IMG/VR virus record: IMGVR_UViG_3300018063_000027
Span: 1 to 40,766 of that record
DNA length: 40,766 bases
Strand: one strand, 5' to 3'
From: a virus
The position numbers and the translations under genes are program-made. A model generated the notes under the pieces. That model made no database searches. It had not been told where the DNA came from and worked only from the letters and a program-made list of their open reading frames with translations. Positions 14,212 to 21,335 of the stretch are shown piece by piece (position 1 is the first letter of the stretch; the number at the start of each line of letters is the position of its first letter).

Positions 14212-14562
14212 TCAGGCGGCGGTCTCGCCTCGCTCGCTCGGGCGGGGCCAGCGGTGTTCCCAGGGCCGGACCCGGAGGGCTCGCTCGCGGCGACGGGCCC
14301 GCTCCTCGAGCGAGTACGAGGGCTTCCTCGGCCCCCTCGGCCGGATGGTCCGCGGATCGAACCAGCTGCAGTCGATCGACAGCTCGACCGGCTGGCTGGG
14401 CGCGCCCCCGACCAGGTGGGATCGGGCGTCCTCGACCCCGATGCGGAGGGTGAGGTCCTGCTCAAGCTGCTCTTCGATGATGCACACGCCCTGGTGCACG
14501 CAGCGCCCACAGGGCAGCTGGACCTCGATCATCTGCCGAGGCCGCCGCTCCTCCATGGCCAT
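14212..14562 (-). CDS. Small Cys-motif protein next to the integrase
   Basis: The 116-aa product has LPCGRCVHQGVC near its N-terminus, a Cys/His arrangement able to bind zinc, then an acidic stretch and a strongly basic C-terminus (GPRKPSYSLEERARRRERAL). ATG 14562 overlaps the integrase stop by TGATG, so the two are likely co-translated. Several actinophages encode small zinc proteins at this position. A recombination directionality role is conceivable but nothing in the sequence proves it. Confidence 0.6.
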   Translation of the reverse strand: MAMEERRPRQMIEVQLPCGRCVHQGVCIIEEQLEQDLTLRIGVEDARSHLVGGAPSQPVELSIDCSWFDPRTIRPRGPRKPSYSLEERARRRERALRVRPWEHRWPRPSERGETAA

Positions 14563-16109
14563 CAGCCGGCCCGCCGGATGGCCGCCAGGTCGTCCGATCG
14601 GCCCACGATCGAGACCCGGTACGATGTGGCTGGCGCGCGGCCCACTCCTGCCCGGCGCGCCACGGCCACATGCTCCGGCAGGGCCAGGGCCAGCCCGTGG
14701 CGTCGGGCCCAGGGCGTGAGCTCCTCTTTGACGATCTGCCCATCGGCGACGGTGATCCGGGTGAACAGGGCCGCCACCAAGCCCGCGCGAGCGGCGTCGT
14801 CCGCATCGCGCCAGGCTGACCGCAGGTCGCGCAGCGTGGCCACCACGAGGTCGGGATCGGTTGTCAGATCGGGTGGCGAATATGCCGTTTCTATTCCGTC
14901 GAGCTCGGCGTTGAGGCGGGCCTGCTCGGCGGTGAAGGCCTCGAGCGTCAGCCGTCGCTGGACGAACGAGCGGGCTAAGCCTTCGAGCTCACGCTGCAGC
15001 TGGTGTCGGCGCAGCTCGCCTGACGGCGGAGCGGTGGCCTGTCTCGCGGCGAGACGGCGGATCCGGTCCAGGGTGGCGGCGTCGAGTCGCAGACCGGCGA
15101 CCTGGCCGCCCACCGGCCCCTCGAACACCGCGGCGACATGGCTGCCCTGGGACCAGGCCGGACACGAGCTCGGGTGGCGGTAGCGGCGCACGACGCGCTC
15201 GTTGGCCTGGTGCGCCGAGTCGGCCCGAACCCGGCGGCCGCAGGTGCACCACAGCCGGCCAGCCAGCAGGTGGACCCGCCTAGCCTGACCACCGCCGCCG
15301 TTGGCGCGCTCGGATCGGACCCGCTGGACCCGGGCCCACAGCTCGTCGTCGACCGGAGGGTGCGATCGCCACGGAGCGGCGGTCCGGACCTGGTGCGCGC
15401 TGCGCCGGTGCCGGACCGCCCAGCCGTTGTACAGCGGGTTGCCCAGGATGGCCCTGATGGCATCGGCCGCGACGCCGGTCTCCGCCTCGAGCTGGCGGTA
15501 GGACACCGATCCGCCGGCGTAGCGCTCGAACAGGGTCACCGCGGTGGGCATGGTGCCGGTGTCGATCGCCAGCCGTGACTCGGGCGCTGACGTGCGACGG
15601 AAGCCGAGGCCCGCGGATCCGCCCTGGTCACCGGTCCGGAACTTGGCGGCGTAGGCCTCCGCGATGCGTCGTGCCAGACGCCGGCTGTAGGCCTCGGCCT
15701 CGACCGCCTCCCGGGCCCAGGCCTCCCAGGCGTCCTCGTCGGAGCTCAGCAGCCGCTCGTCGCAGAAGAGCAGGGCCGCGCCGGCGGCGTGCAGGTCGTG
15801 GCGGGCGTTGACCGCGGTCCGCAGATCCCGGGCGAAGCGGCTGACGTAGCCCACCAGGAGGACATCGAAGTGGAGCCCCGCGGCCGCGATCATCTCGCCG
15901 AAGGCCGAGGTCGACCCGATGGTGCGCCCCGAGTGGGCCACCTGCCAGCTGATCCCGGTGTCGACCAGCCCGTACCGCTCGAGGGCCCGGTCCTGCTGCT
16001 CACGCTGGGCTGCCGGGCCGTATCGGTCCACCTGGCCAGCGGTGCTCTCCCGGATCCACCGCGCGGCGCGGAGCCCGTGCAGCTCGTCGAGCGAGCGGGG
16101 CAGCGTCAT
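14562..16109 (-). CDS. int: Large serine recombinase (integrase)
   Basis: The 515-aa product has a resolvase domain with the catalytic Ser22 in WIRESTAGQ, the following GPAAQREQQDRALE segment and RFARDLRTAVNARHDL with the supporting Arg residues. A recombinase domain follows (GLGFRRTS ... NPLYNGWAVRHRR), then a zinc ribbon beginning LWCTCGRRVRADS with a second Cys at SSCPAW, and a C-terminal helical coiled region. The family integrates phage DNA at attP/attB sites. Its presence makes the phage temperate. It ends the early leftward operon, and its start overlaps the stop of the preceding 92-aa gene. Confidence 0.92.
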   Translation of the reverse strand: MTLPRSLDELHGLRAARWIRESTAGQVDRYGPAAQREQQDRALERYGLVDTGISWQVAHSGRTIGSTSAFGEMIAAAGLHFDVLLVGYVSRFARDLRTAVNARHDLHAAGAALLFCDERLLSSDEDAWEAWAREAVEAEAYSRRLARRIAEAYAAKFRTGDQGGSAGLGFRRTSAPESRLAIDTGTMPTAVTLFERYAGGSVSYRQLEAETGVAADAIRAILGNPLYNGWAVRHRRSAHQVRTAAPWRSHPPVDDELWARVQRVRSERANGGGGQARRVHLLAGRLWCTCGRRVRADSAHQANERVVRRYRHPSSCPAWSQGSHVAAVFEGPVGGQVAGLRLDAATLDRIRRLAARQATAPPSGELRRHQLQRELEGLARSFVQRRLTLEAFTAEQARLNAELDGIETAYSPPDLTTDPDLVVATLRDLRSAWRDADDAARAGLVAALFTRITVADGQIVKEELTPWARRHGLALALPEHVAVARRAGVGRAPATSYRVSIVGRSDDLAAIRRAG

Positions 16110-16384
16110 GGGTGCCGCGCCAGCTCGTCGTCGAGCAGATCATGGAGCTCGCCCACCGTGAGCGCGTCGACCTCGTCGTCGGGACCGCGGTGCGACGGGA
16201 ACACCGCCGGCCGAGACCTGACTCCGCGCCGAATGTGGTCGAAGAGCCAGCGTGCGTGCAGGCCGAGCAGCGTGTCCACGTCGACCTGCCAATCCGCCCG
16301 GGTCATGCCGGTCGGGGGCTGCACGTCCCGGATACGCCGACGCAGGGCCTCGAAGGGGTCCTGGTCAATGTCCGTCGGGCTCAC
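16106..16384 (-). CDS. Small acidic protein upstream of integrase
   Basis: The 92-aa product starts at GTG 16384 (VSPTDIDQDPFEALRRRIRD), overlapping the upstream stop by GTGA, and ends four bases inside the integrase start (ATGA). It contains a helix WQVDVDTLLGLHARWLFDHI and an acidic C-terminus with VGELHDLLDDELARH. The longer frame to 16501 carries an out-of-phase Arg/Pro-rich lead and is rejected. No family is recognised. Tight coupling to the integrase suggests a shared regulatory context. Confidence 0.6.
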   Translation of the reverse strand: MSPTDIDQDPFEALRRRIRDVQPPTGMTRADWQVDVDTLLGLHARWLFDHIRRGVRSRPAVFPSHRGPDDEVDALTVGELHDLLDDELARHP

Positions 16385-16587
16385 CGCCGCTTGGGCGCGG
16401 TCACGCCCCTCCTGCTCACGACGCGGAGGATACGCCGACGGGCATCGGCCTCGGTCCGGGTTCGGAGCGCTGCCGCGGCCAAGTTGAGCCAGGCCCGGCA
16501 CAGTGGGCAGGCGCAGGACTCGCTCTCGGACCAGTTCCCCTCGCCTGACCCGTCGGGATTGACGTAGCCGCTGATGGTGTCGGTCAC
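16381..16587 (-). CDS. Small zinc-ligand protein of 68 aa
   Basis: It starts at GTG 16587 inside the stop of the LuxR-type gene (GTGA). The product contains SESESCACPLCRAWLNLAAA, a CxCxxC cluster that could bind a metal, and an Arg-rich C-terminal helix. Upstream extension of the frame is a shadow of the neighbouring genes. Unknown function; one of many small Cys-rich proteins in this operon. Confidence 0.6.
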   Translation of the reverse strand: MTDTISGYVNPDGSGEGNWSESESCACPLCRAWLNLAAAALRTRTEADARRRILRVVSRRGVTAPKRR

Positions 16588-16802
16588 TGCTGCTTGTCCC
16601 CCAGCACCGGGACCCAGCCGTGGCTGATCGCGTAGTGGGTAACGTCGACGGCGCTCCGCAGCCCGAGCTTGGTCATCAGGAGCTGGCGGTGCCAGCGCAC
16701 GGTCGCCACGGCGATGTTCAGCTCGGCTGCGATCTCGGGGTTGTTGAGTCCCGTCGCGATCAGGCTCCCGACCTGGCGCTGGCGGGGCGACACGGCGATC
16801 AT
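16584..16802 (-). CDS. LuxR/GerE-type HTH protein, DNA-binding domain only
   Basis: The 72-aa product is essentially one GerE helix-turn-helix domain: SPRQRQVGSLIATGLNNPEI, AAELNIAVATVRWHRQLLMT and KLGLRSAVDVTHYAISHGW follow the LuxR pattern closely. It has no receiver or ligand-binding domain. ATG 16802 overlaps the nuclease stop. It may regulate the integrase-proximal genes or late expression. Function as a transcription factor follows from the family; its target is unknown. Confidence 0.8.
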   Translation of the reverse strand: MIAVSPRQRQVGSLIATGLNNPEIAAELNIAVATVRWHRQLLMTKLGLRSAVDVTHYAISHGWVPVLGDKQQ

Positions 16803-17152
16803 CGGAGCAGGGCCTCGACGTCGGCCCAGTCGTTGTCGGTGGGTCGGGCCACGTAGGCGGCGACGGTCTGCACCTTCCCCAGGGCCCGGAGCCAGGTCCA
16901 CTGCGCCTCGGTTGGCTGCTCGCCGTCGCGCTTGCACTCGATCGCCACCAGCCGAGTGCCACGGATCAGGATCAGGTCGGGGAAGCCTGCCGGGGAGTGG
17001 CGGCTGTCGTGGGTGTGGTACACGAGCCAGCCGAGCGTCACGGCCAGGTCGATGACCTGCTGCATGAACTCGCCCTCGAGGACACGGGACCGGCGCTGGT
17101 CCATGGTGAGCAGCTTCAGCCGATCGGTCTCCTGGGGGCCGCCGTAGCTCAC
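16799..17152 (-). CDS. VRR-NUC domain nuclease
   Basis: The 117-aa product matches the compact VRR-NUC fold of phage nucleases: an N-terminal Glu helix (LEGEFMQQVIDLAVTLGW), HDSRHSPAGFPDLILIRG with the metal-binding Asp, IECKRDGEQPTEAQ with the E-x-K pair, and WLRALGKVQTVAAYVAR. Family members resolve branched DNA or nick flaps. It fits phage replication and recombination next to the replication gene. The start codon is GTG 17152; Met17 is an alternative start. Confidence 0.88.
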   Translation of the reverse strand: MSYGGPQETDRLKLLTMDQRRSRVLEGEFMQQVIDLAVTLGWLVYHTHDSRHSPAGFPDLILIRGTRLVAIECKRDGEQPTEAQWTWLRALGKVQTVAAYVARPTDNDWADVEALLR

Positions 17153-17185
17153 GGTCGCACCCTCCCGGTCAGGGCCAGAATCGCG

Positions 17186-17911
17186 TCAGGCATCCGGCGC
17201 CACCTGTTCGCCTGGCGACGCTCCTTCCGCGGGTGGTGCCCCGAAGTCGACGTCCTCGCTGGCTGGTACCGGAGCTGGGTCCTGCGTCGGGGTGCCGTTC
17301 AGCTTGGCCAGGGCCTTCTCGGCTGCCGCCCGCGCTGCTGGATGACTCTCCGCGTTGTCCAGGATTGACTGCGCGGCTGCCCGGGCCTCGGCTCGTTCGT
17401 CGTCGGTTGGGATCCTCACCGGTGGCGCCCGTAACGGGGCGCCGCCTCCGCTTATGCCTCCGCCTCCGCTGGTTGCGCGTGGCGCGCGACGGTCAGGCGT
17501 TACCGGTGGCGTTACCTCGGCCGTTACCGGTGGCGTTACATCAGGCGTTACCGGAGCGTTCTTGCGGCGGAAGCGGGCGACGCGCTCGGCGACGGTGAAA
17601 TCGCCCTCCTGCCATTCGTCCCAGCCGTCCACGTAGAGTTCGCCGGGCATCGGATCGCCGGCCGGACAGCTCGGGCACCTGTGTTTTGAGGCCTCGATCA
17701 GGTCGTGGTGGTCGAGCAGAAACGGGACCCAGCGCCGACGCTTGACCCCCAGGAACGCGCGAAGAATCGACACGGACTCGAACCTTCCGCGTCGGGGCTG
17801 GCCCTCCGCCGCGCACAACATGAGGATGTACGCGGCCAGCGCACCGTCGGGATAGGCCTCTTTCTTGCGACGAAACTGGGGGTCGAGCCGCAGATAGGCG
17901 CGGGTCGGCAT
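17186..17911 (-). CDS. Winged-helix phage replication initiator-like protein
   Basis: The 241-aa product starts MPTRAYLRLDPQFRRKKEAY and has AAYILMLCAAEGQPRRGRFE, LRAFLGVKRRRWVPFLLDHH and YVDGWDEWQEGDFTVAERVA, the conserved N-terminal module of a phage family usually annotated as replication or helix-turn-helix protein. The middle is a run of VTxx tetrapeptides followed by a Gly-rich linker and an Ala-rich, acidic C-terminus. The VT run is encoded by a regular 12-bp DNA repeat, listed separately. ATG 17911 overlaps the preceding stop. A role in opening the origin is inferred by family and by the in-gene repeat. Confidence 0.65.
   Translation of the reverse strand: MPTRAYLRLDPQFRRKKEAYPDGALAAYILMLCAAEGQPRRGRFESVSILRAFLGVKRRRWVPFLLDHHDLIEASKHRCPSCPAGDPMPGELYVDGWDEWQEGDFTVAERVARFRRKNAPVTPDVTPPVTAEVTPPVTPDRRAPRATSGGGGISGGGAPLRAPPVRIPTDDERAEARAAAQSILDNAESHPAARAAAEKALAKLNGTPTQDPAPVPASEDVDFGAPPAEGASPGEQVAPDA
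17498..17551. repeat. 12-bp tandem repeat with CGTTAC core inside the replication gene
   Basis: CGTTAC begins at 17498, 17510, 17522, 17534 and 17546, exactly 12 bp apart, with GG(T/C)GGCGTTACC-like surroundings. On the coding strand it encodes five VTxx units. It could be a set of iterons forming a replication origin inside the initiator gene, as in lambdoid O genes, or merely a repeat that builds a protein linker. Confidence 0.6.
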
Positions 17912-18405
17912 CAGCCCCGTCCCCCGGTGAGCAGCAGCGGCGGCATCCTGCCGTCCGCGTAGGCCGATGGAAGCTGCTGGGCGGTCCAGGCGTCCATCGT
18001 CTGGCCCGTCGGCAGCACCAGGTGGGCGAGCAGGGCCCGGGCAACCTCGGCCTCCCCCTCACCGGCCGCGAACTCGAGGGTGGCCTTGAGCCACAGCAGC
18101 CGGGCGCGCCAGCGGCGCTTCCATTCGCGCTCGGCGCGGCCCTCGTAGTCGACCTCGTAGGGCTGACCGCGCCGGCGGGTGCGCTGATATTCCTCGCGGA
18201 ATGACTCGGTGCTGGGGCGCTCGACCTCGAACCGGTACGGCAGCCCGTGGAGCACGAACTGGATCCCCGATCGGTGGGTGCCGTCGGGCCCGGGGCCCTC
18301 GGCCAGGCCAAAGGCGGTCACGCCGTGGCGGGCCAGGAGGCCGCGGATCTCAGTCTGGGTCTGCGCGACCTCGACCGTGGTGCCCTCGGCGTAGCGGCGG
18401 GTCAC
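17911..18405 (-). CDS. Conserved phage protein of 164 aa, unknown function
   Basis: It starts at GTG 18405, overlapping the stop of the 33-aa gene (GTGA). The product opens VTRRYAEGTTVEVAQTQTEI and continues RGLLARHGVTAFGLAEGPG, then a strand-rich core, ERPSTESFREEY and REWKRRWRARLLWLKATLEF, ending in HLVLPTGQTMDAWTAQQL. This pattern recurs in many siphophages of GC-rich hosts with no assigned role; the helix with RRWRARLLWLKA is typical. The longer frame to 18648 crosses two other genes and is rejected. It belongs to the replication segment. Confidence 0.72.
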   Translation of the reverse strand: MTRRYAEGTTVEVAQTQTEIRGLLARHGVTAFGLAEGPGPDGTHRSGIQFVLHGLPYRFEVERPSTESFREEYQRTRRRGQPYEVDYEGRAEREWKRRWRARLLWLKATLEFAAGEGEAEVARALLAHLVLPTGQTMDAWTAQQLPSAYADGRMPPLLLTGGRG

Positions 18406-18503
18406 CTGGCCCTCCACCGGCAGAACGTCAGGTGGCCCCGCCGCTGCCGACACACCGGGCAGCCCCGCACCAGCTGGCGGATCCGGCGCACCAGGCGTGT
18501 CAT
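18402..18503 (-). CDS. Hidden 33-aa Cys-motif protein
   Basis: ATG 18503 overlaps the stop of the upstream 60-aa gene (ATGA) and its TGA overlaps the GTG start of the next gene. The peptide, MTRLVRRIRQLVRG then CPVCRQRRGHLTFCRWRAR, is basic and has a CxxC with a third Cys after a His. Perfect double coupling and the same CPVC motif as its neighbour support a real gene despite the size. Confidence 0.55.
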   Translation of the reverse strand: MTRLVRRIRQLVRGCPVCRQRRGHLTFCRWRAR

Positions 18504-18682
18504 CCCAGCACCACGTGGGCAGGCCGGCCGGATCCTTCACACGTTCGGACCCGTCCCAGCGGCTTCTCAGGCTCCTGCTCGCGCTGGGGCCGGTACACGT
18601 AGTGCTCGCGCACCAGGTCGCCCTTCCGCAGTGCGGTGTTGCCGCCACAGACGGGGCAGATCCCTCGAGGTAGGGCTGTCAT
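18500..18682 (-). CDS. 60-aa zinc-ribbon-like protein
   Basis: The product begins MTALPRGICPVCGGNTALRK and continues GDLVREHYVYRPQREQ, ending with a Cys-containing TCEGSGRP. CPVCGG plus the later Cys and His residues suggest one zinc site. Similar short proteins are common in actinophages. ATG 18682 overlaps the stop of the C2H2 gene. Unknown function. Confidence 0.7.
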   Translation of the reverse strand: MTALPRGICPVCGGNTALRKGDLVREHYVYRPQREQEPEKPLGRVRTCEGSGRPAHVVLG

Positions 18683-19254
18683 TCCCAGCCTCGATGTCCG
18701 ACGGTCGGACGGCCGACTGGCTTGCCGCGATCCGGTGCCGGGTGGCTCGCGCGGTGCGTGTCGCGATCGAGCTCGGTCTTGAACGACATGGGGCAGAGGT
18801 CGCAGAGGAACGAGCGCTTGCTATGCGCGACCTGACGCGGGCCCGGGTGGCGGTAGCGACGATGGGCCCCGAGCGACTGGGCGCTCTGGCCCGAGTAGTC
18901 GCAGTCACGGCACTTGAACGAGAAGGTGCGGGTGGAGCCCTCAGCGGTGGGCGCAGACTCCTGACCAACGCCGTCCTGACCGGTGGGCTTCGCTTGGCGA
19001 CGGCTCCTGCTAGGCCCGGATCGCTTACGCCGCTCGCCATCGCTGGCCACGTCCTCGTCCACCGGGTGAGGTTCTGTCGGCTGTTCGCCTCCCTCGCCTG
19101 CACCACTCGGCCCCACGCTTCCCAGCCCCATCGGGGCACCCGCATCATTGGCGCCGTCCAGGAGCGCCCGAAGCTCGCCCATCGCTTGAAGGCGATAGCG
19201 CTCGGCCTGTTCCAGCTCGTCGGCGATCGCTCGCAGCTGCTCAGGCACGATCAT
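18679..19254 (-). CDS. Protein with two classical C2H2 zinc fingers
   Basis: The 191-aa product has an N-terminal helix (EQLRAIADELEQAERYRLQA), a charged Gly/Ser/Pro-rich linker and two fingers. Finger 1: C115, C118, H131, H136 in FKCRDCDYSGQSAQSLGAHR. Finger 2: C151, C154, H167, H171 in FLCDLCPMSFKTELDRDTHR. The CX2C-X12-HX3-4H spacing is that of classical fingers, uncommon in bacterial viruses. Nucleic acid binding is likely. ATG 19254 is preceded closely by a run of ten G (coding strand) that acts as or displaces the ribosome-binding site. Confidence 0.75.
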   Translation of the reverse strand: MIVPEQLRAIADELEQAERYRLQAMGELRALLDGANDAGAPMGLGSVGPSGAGEGGEQPTEPHPVDEDVASDGERRKRSGPSRSRRQAKPTGQDGVGQESAPTAEGSTRTFSFKCRDCDYSGQSAQSLGAHRRYRHPGPRQVAHSKRSFLCDLCPMSFKTELDRDTHRASHPAPDRGKPVGRPTVGHRGWE

Positions 19255-19259
19255 CGAAG

Positions 19260-19269
19260 CCCCCCCCCC
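19260..19269. repeat. Homopolymer of ten C (G10 on coding strand)
   Basis: Ten consecutive C lie five bases from the start codon of the C2H2 gene. On the coding strand this is G10 just upstream of GCTTCGATG. Slippage here would change ribosome-binding-site spacing. It could also be a sequencing or assembly length error. Confidence 0.85.
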
Positions 19270-19285
19270 GCGATCTCGAGATAGA

Positions 19286-19492
19286 TCACACCGCCACCCC
19301 CAGCCGCTCCCGCACCTGGTCCAGGGTCAGCTCGTAGATGCCGATCGGGTCGCCGATGATCTCCTCGACCTGGCAGCGTTCCGCCAGCTCGGCGGCCGGC
19401 AGGTGGCGCACCATGCGGCGGAATCGGCGCCACGCCTCGTCGGCGTCGGGGGCTTCGATCGGGAAGGTGACCGTGAAGAGGGGGTCGGTCAC
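19286..19492 (-). CDS. Small protein of 68 aa
   Basis: The product MTDPLFTVTFPIEAPDADEA continues with WRRFRRMVRHLPAAELAERC and ELTLDQVRERLGVAV, a strand followed by two helices. GTG 19492 overlaps the preceding stop (GTGA). The 84-aa frame across it is a shadow. Unknown; perhaps a small regulator or inhibitor. Confidence 0.6.
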   Translation of the reverse strand: MTDPLFTVTFPIEAPDADEAWRRFRRMVRHLPAAELAERCQVEEIIGDPIGIYELTLDQVRERLGVAV

Positions 19493-19710
19493 GTCTCCTC
19501 CCCATGGGTCTCGAGGTACTCCGTGACCCGCAGCTGGTTGCGGACGTGGGCCTTCATCAGGGCCGCCTCGAGGCGCTCGATCTGGACCAGCGTCATGTCG
19601 GCGGCGTAGAGGTTGCCGAGGAGGTGCTCCAGCCTGGTCAGTTGGTCATGGACGTAGACCCCGGCTGAGACGCCGACCGGCCCGGGGAGCGTGCGCGGCA
19701 TGGCCATCAC
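19489..19710 (-). CDS. Small helical protein of 73 aa
   Basis: The product has a Pro/Gly lead and a helical body with LTRLEHLLGNLYAADMTLVQ, IERLEAALMKAHVRNQLRVT and EYLETHG. GTG 19710 overlaps the upstream stop; ATG 19707 and 19701 are close alternatives. A coiled coil is likely. Unknown function. Confidence 0.6.
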   Translation of the reverse strand: MMAMPRTLPGPVGVSAGVYVHDQLTRLEHLLGNLYAADMTLVQIERLEAALMKAHVRNQLRVTEYLETHGEET

Positions 19711-20063
19711 CAGCTCGCGATGATGTGGATGGGGGAACTGAATGGATTGGCGGCCATCCAGCCGTCACGGCTGTCGTGGTCCTCGCAGAGCATCGTGCCC
19801 TGGCCGAGCCAACGACTCTCTAGCCCACCGCCGGTCCAGTTGTCACACCCGTCGACCGCGCAGTGGTGCTGGGTGCCCTCCAGGTGAAACTCACGGAGGT
19901 TGGCGACCTCGTGGTCGTAGAAGTGCCTGTCGGCCTCCTCCTGGGTGGCGTGGCCGTCGCTGTGGTCGGTGCAGGGCGCGGCCGTCGTCACGACCTTGTC
20001 GTTCATGTTCGTCCAGTCCCAGCGGCCATCGGTCGTGCGCTGGCGGGCTTCGCGGTAGTTCAC
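19707..20063 (-). CDS. Cys/His-rich small protein of 118 aa
   Basis: The product has several potential zinc ligands: APCTDHSDGHAT, QHHCAVDGCDNWTGGG and TMLCEDHDSRDGW. The CxVDGC...C..H arrangement resembles small zinc-binding proteins of actinophages. GTG 20063 overlaps the upstream stop. Unknown function within the early operon. Confidence 0.65.
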   Translation of the reverse strand: MNYREARQRTTDGRWDWTNMNDKVVTTAAPCTDHSDGHATQEEADRHFYDHEVANLREFHLEGTQHHCAVDGCDNWTGGGLESRWLGQGTMLCEDHDSRDGWMAANPFSSPIHIIASW

Positions 20064-20362
20064 TCGCCCCTCCTCATGCCGACTGAGCCGTCGGCGACGA
20101 CCGTGCGCCGCGGGGGTAGCAGCGACAGGAGCGGGTCCGCCTTCGTGCGCTTATAGGCCGTCCGCAGGTTCCTCAGCGCCAGGTCGTAGGGGTTCCCGTC
20201 GCACCAGCGCTGCTCGTGGGGCTCGGTCTTGGAGCATCCCTGGCGATGGAGCAGGGCGCACTCGGGGCAGGCGCTGGCTCCGAAGAGCGGCTTGTCACAG
20301 TCGATCACATGGAGCAGCTGAGCGACGGCGCCGACGAGGTTGGTCACGACCGGGAGGCTCAT
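20060..20362 (-). CDS. Cys-rich small protein of 100 aa
   Basis: ATG 20362 overlaps the preceding stop by ATGA; the 118-aa frame extended upstream is out of phase with the real neighbour. The product begins MSLPVVTNLVGAVAQLLHVI and has DCDKPLFGASACPECALLHR with RQGCSKTEPHEQRWCDGNPY, giving five or six Cys and two His that could bind zinc. Unknown function. Confidence 0.65.
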   Translation of the reverse strand: MSLPVVTNLVGAVAQLLHVIDCDKPLFGASACPECALLHRQGCSKTEPHEQRWCDGNPYDLALRNLRTAYKRTKADPLLSLLPPRRTVVADGSVGMRRGE

Positions 20363-20715
20363 GCCGCCTCCTCGACGAGCCCGAGCGTCAGCGGCTGCCT
20401 CCGCCCCCGCAGCCACCGCCGCAGCCCGTGGCGGCGCTGCAGCATCGAGCGGATCCGTGCGTCGTGGCGCTCGAGGTACTCGGCGACATCGGCCTCAGAG
20501 CCCCACCAGCACCCCATGGGAGGCCGGGAGGACGCGCAGATCGGGTAGATGCCGCCATCCGCCATCTCCTGGAGGGCGGTCTCGACGTCGCGTCGGCTGG
20601 CGTGGCACTCGTGGGCCAGGCGGTCGATCGTCATGGCCTCCGCGCGCGAACGCGGCAGGACGACGACCAGGAGGTCGATGAGGGGCAGGTCTGGCGTGCC
20701 CGGCCAGCTGGCCAT
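20359..20715 (-). CDS. Putative winged-helix/HTH small protein
   Basis: The 118-aa product has an N-terminal helical segment (PLIDLLVVVLPRSRAEAMTI), then DRLAHECHASRRDVETALQE, which reads as a helix-turn-helix, a turn with GGIYPICASSRPPMGCWWG and a basic C-terminal helix (RRHGLRRWLRGRRQ). The arrangement resembles phage regulators or replication accessory proteins. Its start follows the next gene's stop by three bases. DNA binding is inferred from the HTH-like segment and charge. Confidence 0.55.
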   Translation of the reverse strand: MASWPGTPDLPLIDLLVVVLPRSRAEAMTIDRLAHECHASRRDVETALQEMADGGIYPICASSRPPMGCWWGSEADVAEYLERHDARIRSMLQRRHGLRRWLRGRRQPLTLGLVEEAA

Positions 20716-20718
20716 CGG

Positions 20719-21072
20719 TCAGTCGTCGCCGAGCAGGGTGATCTGGATCCGGCTGCTCGCCTTGGCGTCGAACGCGACGCTGCGGGCCGGGATAGCTCGC
20801 TTGGTGATCCGGAAGCGGCCAACGCGGACGGCGGTGTCGTCGGCCATCCGCAACTCGACGATCTCGACGCTCGCCTCTTCGGCGGCGACGTCGTAGGCCT
20901 TCCGCGCGACGTCGAGCAGGACCTTCTTGGCCAGGCGCTTCTCGAGGAGTTCCTCGAGTTCGGGGTGGTCGACGACCTTCTCGTCCATGCCAAGCTGGTC
21001 CTGCGACTTCACGCTCTGCAGGTGGCGCTCGGTGGGTTCGGCTTCCTCGAACGGTGGGATGGGGGTGGCCAT
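20719..21072 (-). CDS. Conserved early protein of 117 aa
   Basis: Start ATG 21072 has AGGAGG seven bases upstream, which decides it over the longer frame to 21231. The product (MATPIPPFEEAEPTERHLQS ... ELEELLEKRLAKKVLLDVAR) has an acidic N-terminus, a helix pair and a strand-rich C-terminus with ELRMADDTAVRVGRFRITKR. It may be a small DNA- or protein-binding factor of the replication module. No family is recognised. Confidence 0.62.
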   Translation of the reverse strand: MATPIPPFEEAEPTERHLQSVKSQDQLGMDEKVVDHPELEELLEKRLAKKVLLDVARKAYDVAAEEASVEIVELRMADDTAVRVGRFRITKRAIPARSVAFDAKASSRIQITLLGDD

Positions 21073-21089
21073 GGGGTGCCCTCCTGCGG

Positions 21090-21335
21090 TTAGGTGGGCC
21101 GGATCGGTCCGGCGGTCAAGATGGCTTGGTCGATGACGGCGCTGACGTGGTGGTCGTGGATCTCGTCGAAGAGCTGACGGGCTTGGCGGAGCCGCCCCAG
21201 GCCAGCGCGCCGGATGCGGCAGTCCTGGCACAACACCCGGCGGCGTCCGGTGAGTGGTTGCCCGACCTCACGACCACAATCAAGACACCGGCTGGCGTTC
21301 GCGGCGGTCAACGCTGCAGCCTGTTGGGTGGCCAT
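21090..21335 (-). CDS. Zinc-ribbon protein of 81 aa
   Basis: It contains CLDCGREVGQPLTGRRRVLC followed by QDC, that is CX2C-X15-CX2C, a zinc ribbon, and a helical C-terminus (ARQLFDEIHDHHVSAVIDQA). ATG 21335 overlaps the SbcC-like stop (TGATG). It may be a small regulator or accessory protein of the recombination genes. Confidence 0.7.
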   Translation of the reverse strand: MATQQAAALTAANASRCLDCGREVGQPLTGRRRVLCQDCRIRRAGLGRLRQARQLFDEIHDHHVSAVIDQAILTAGPIRPT

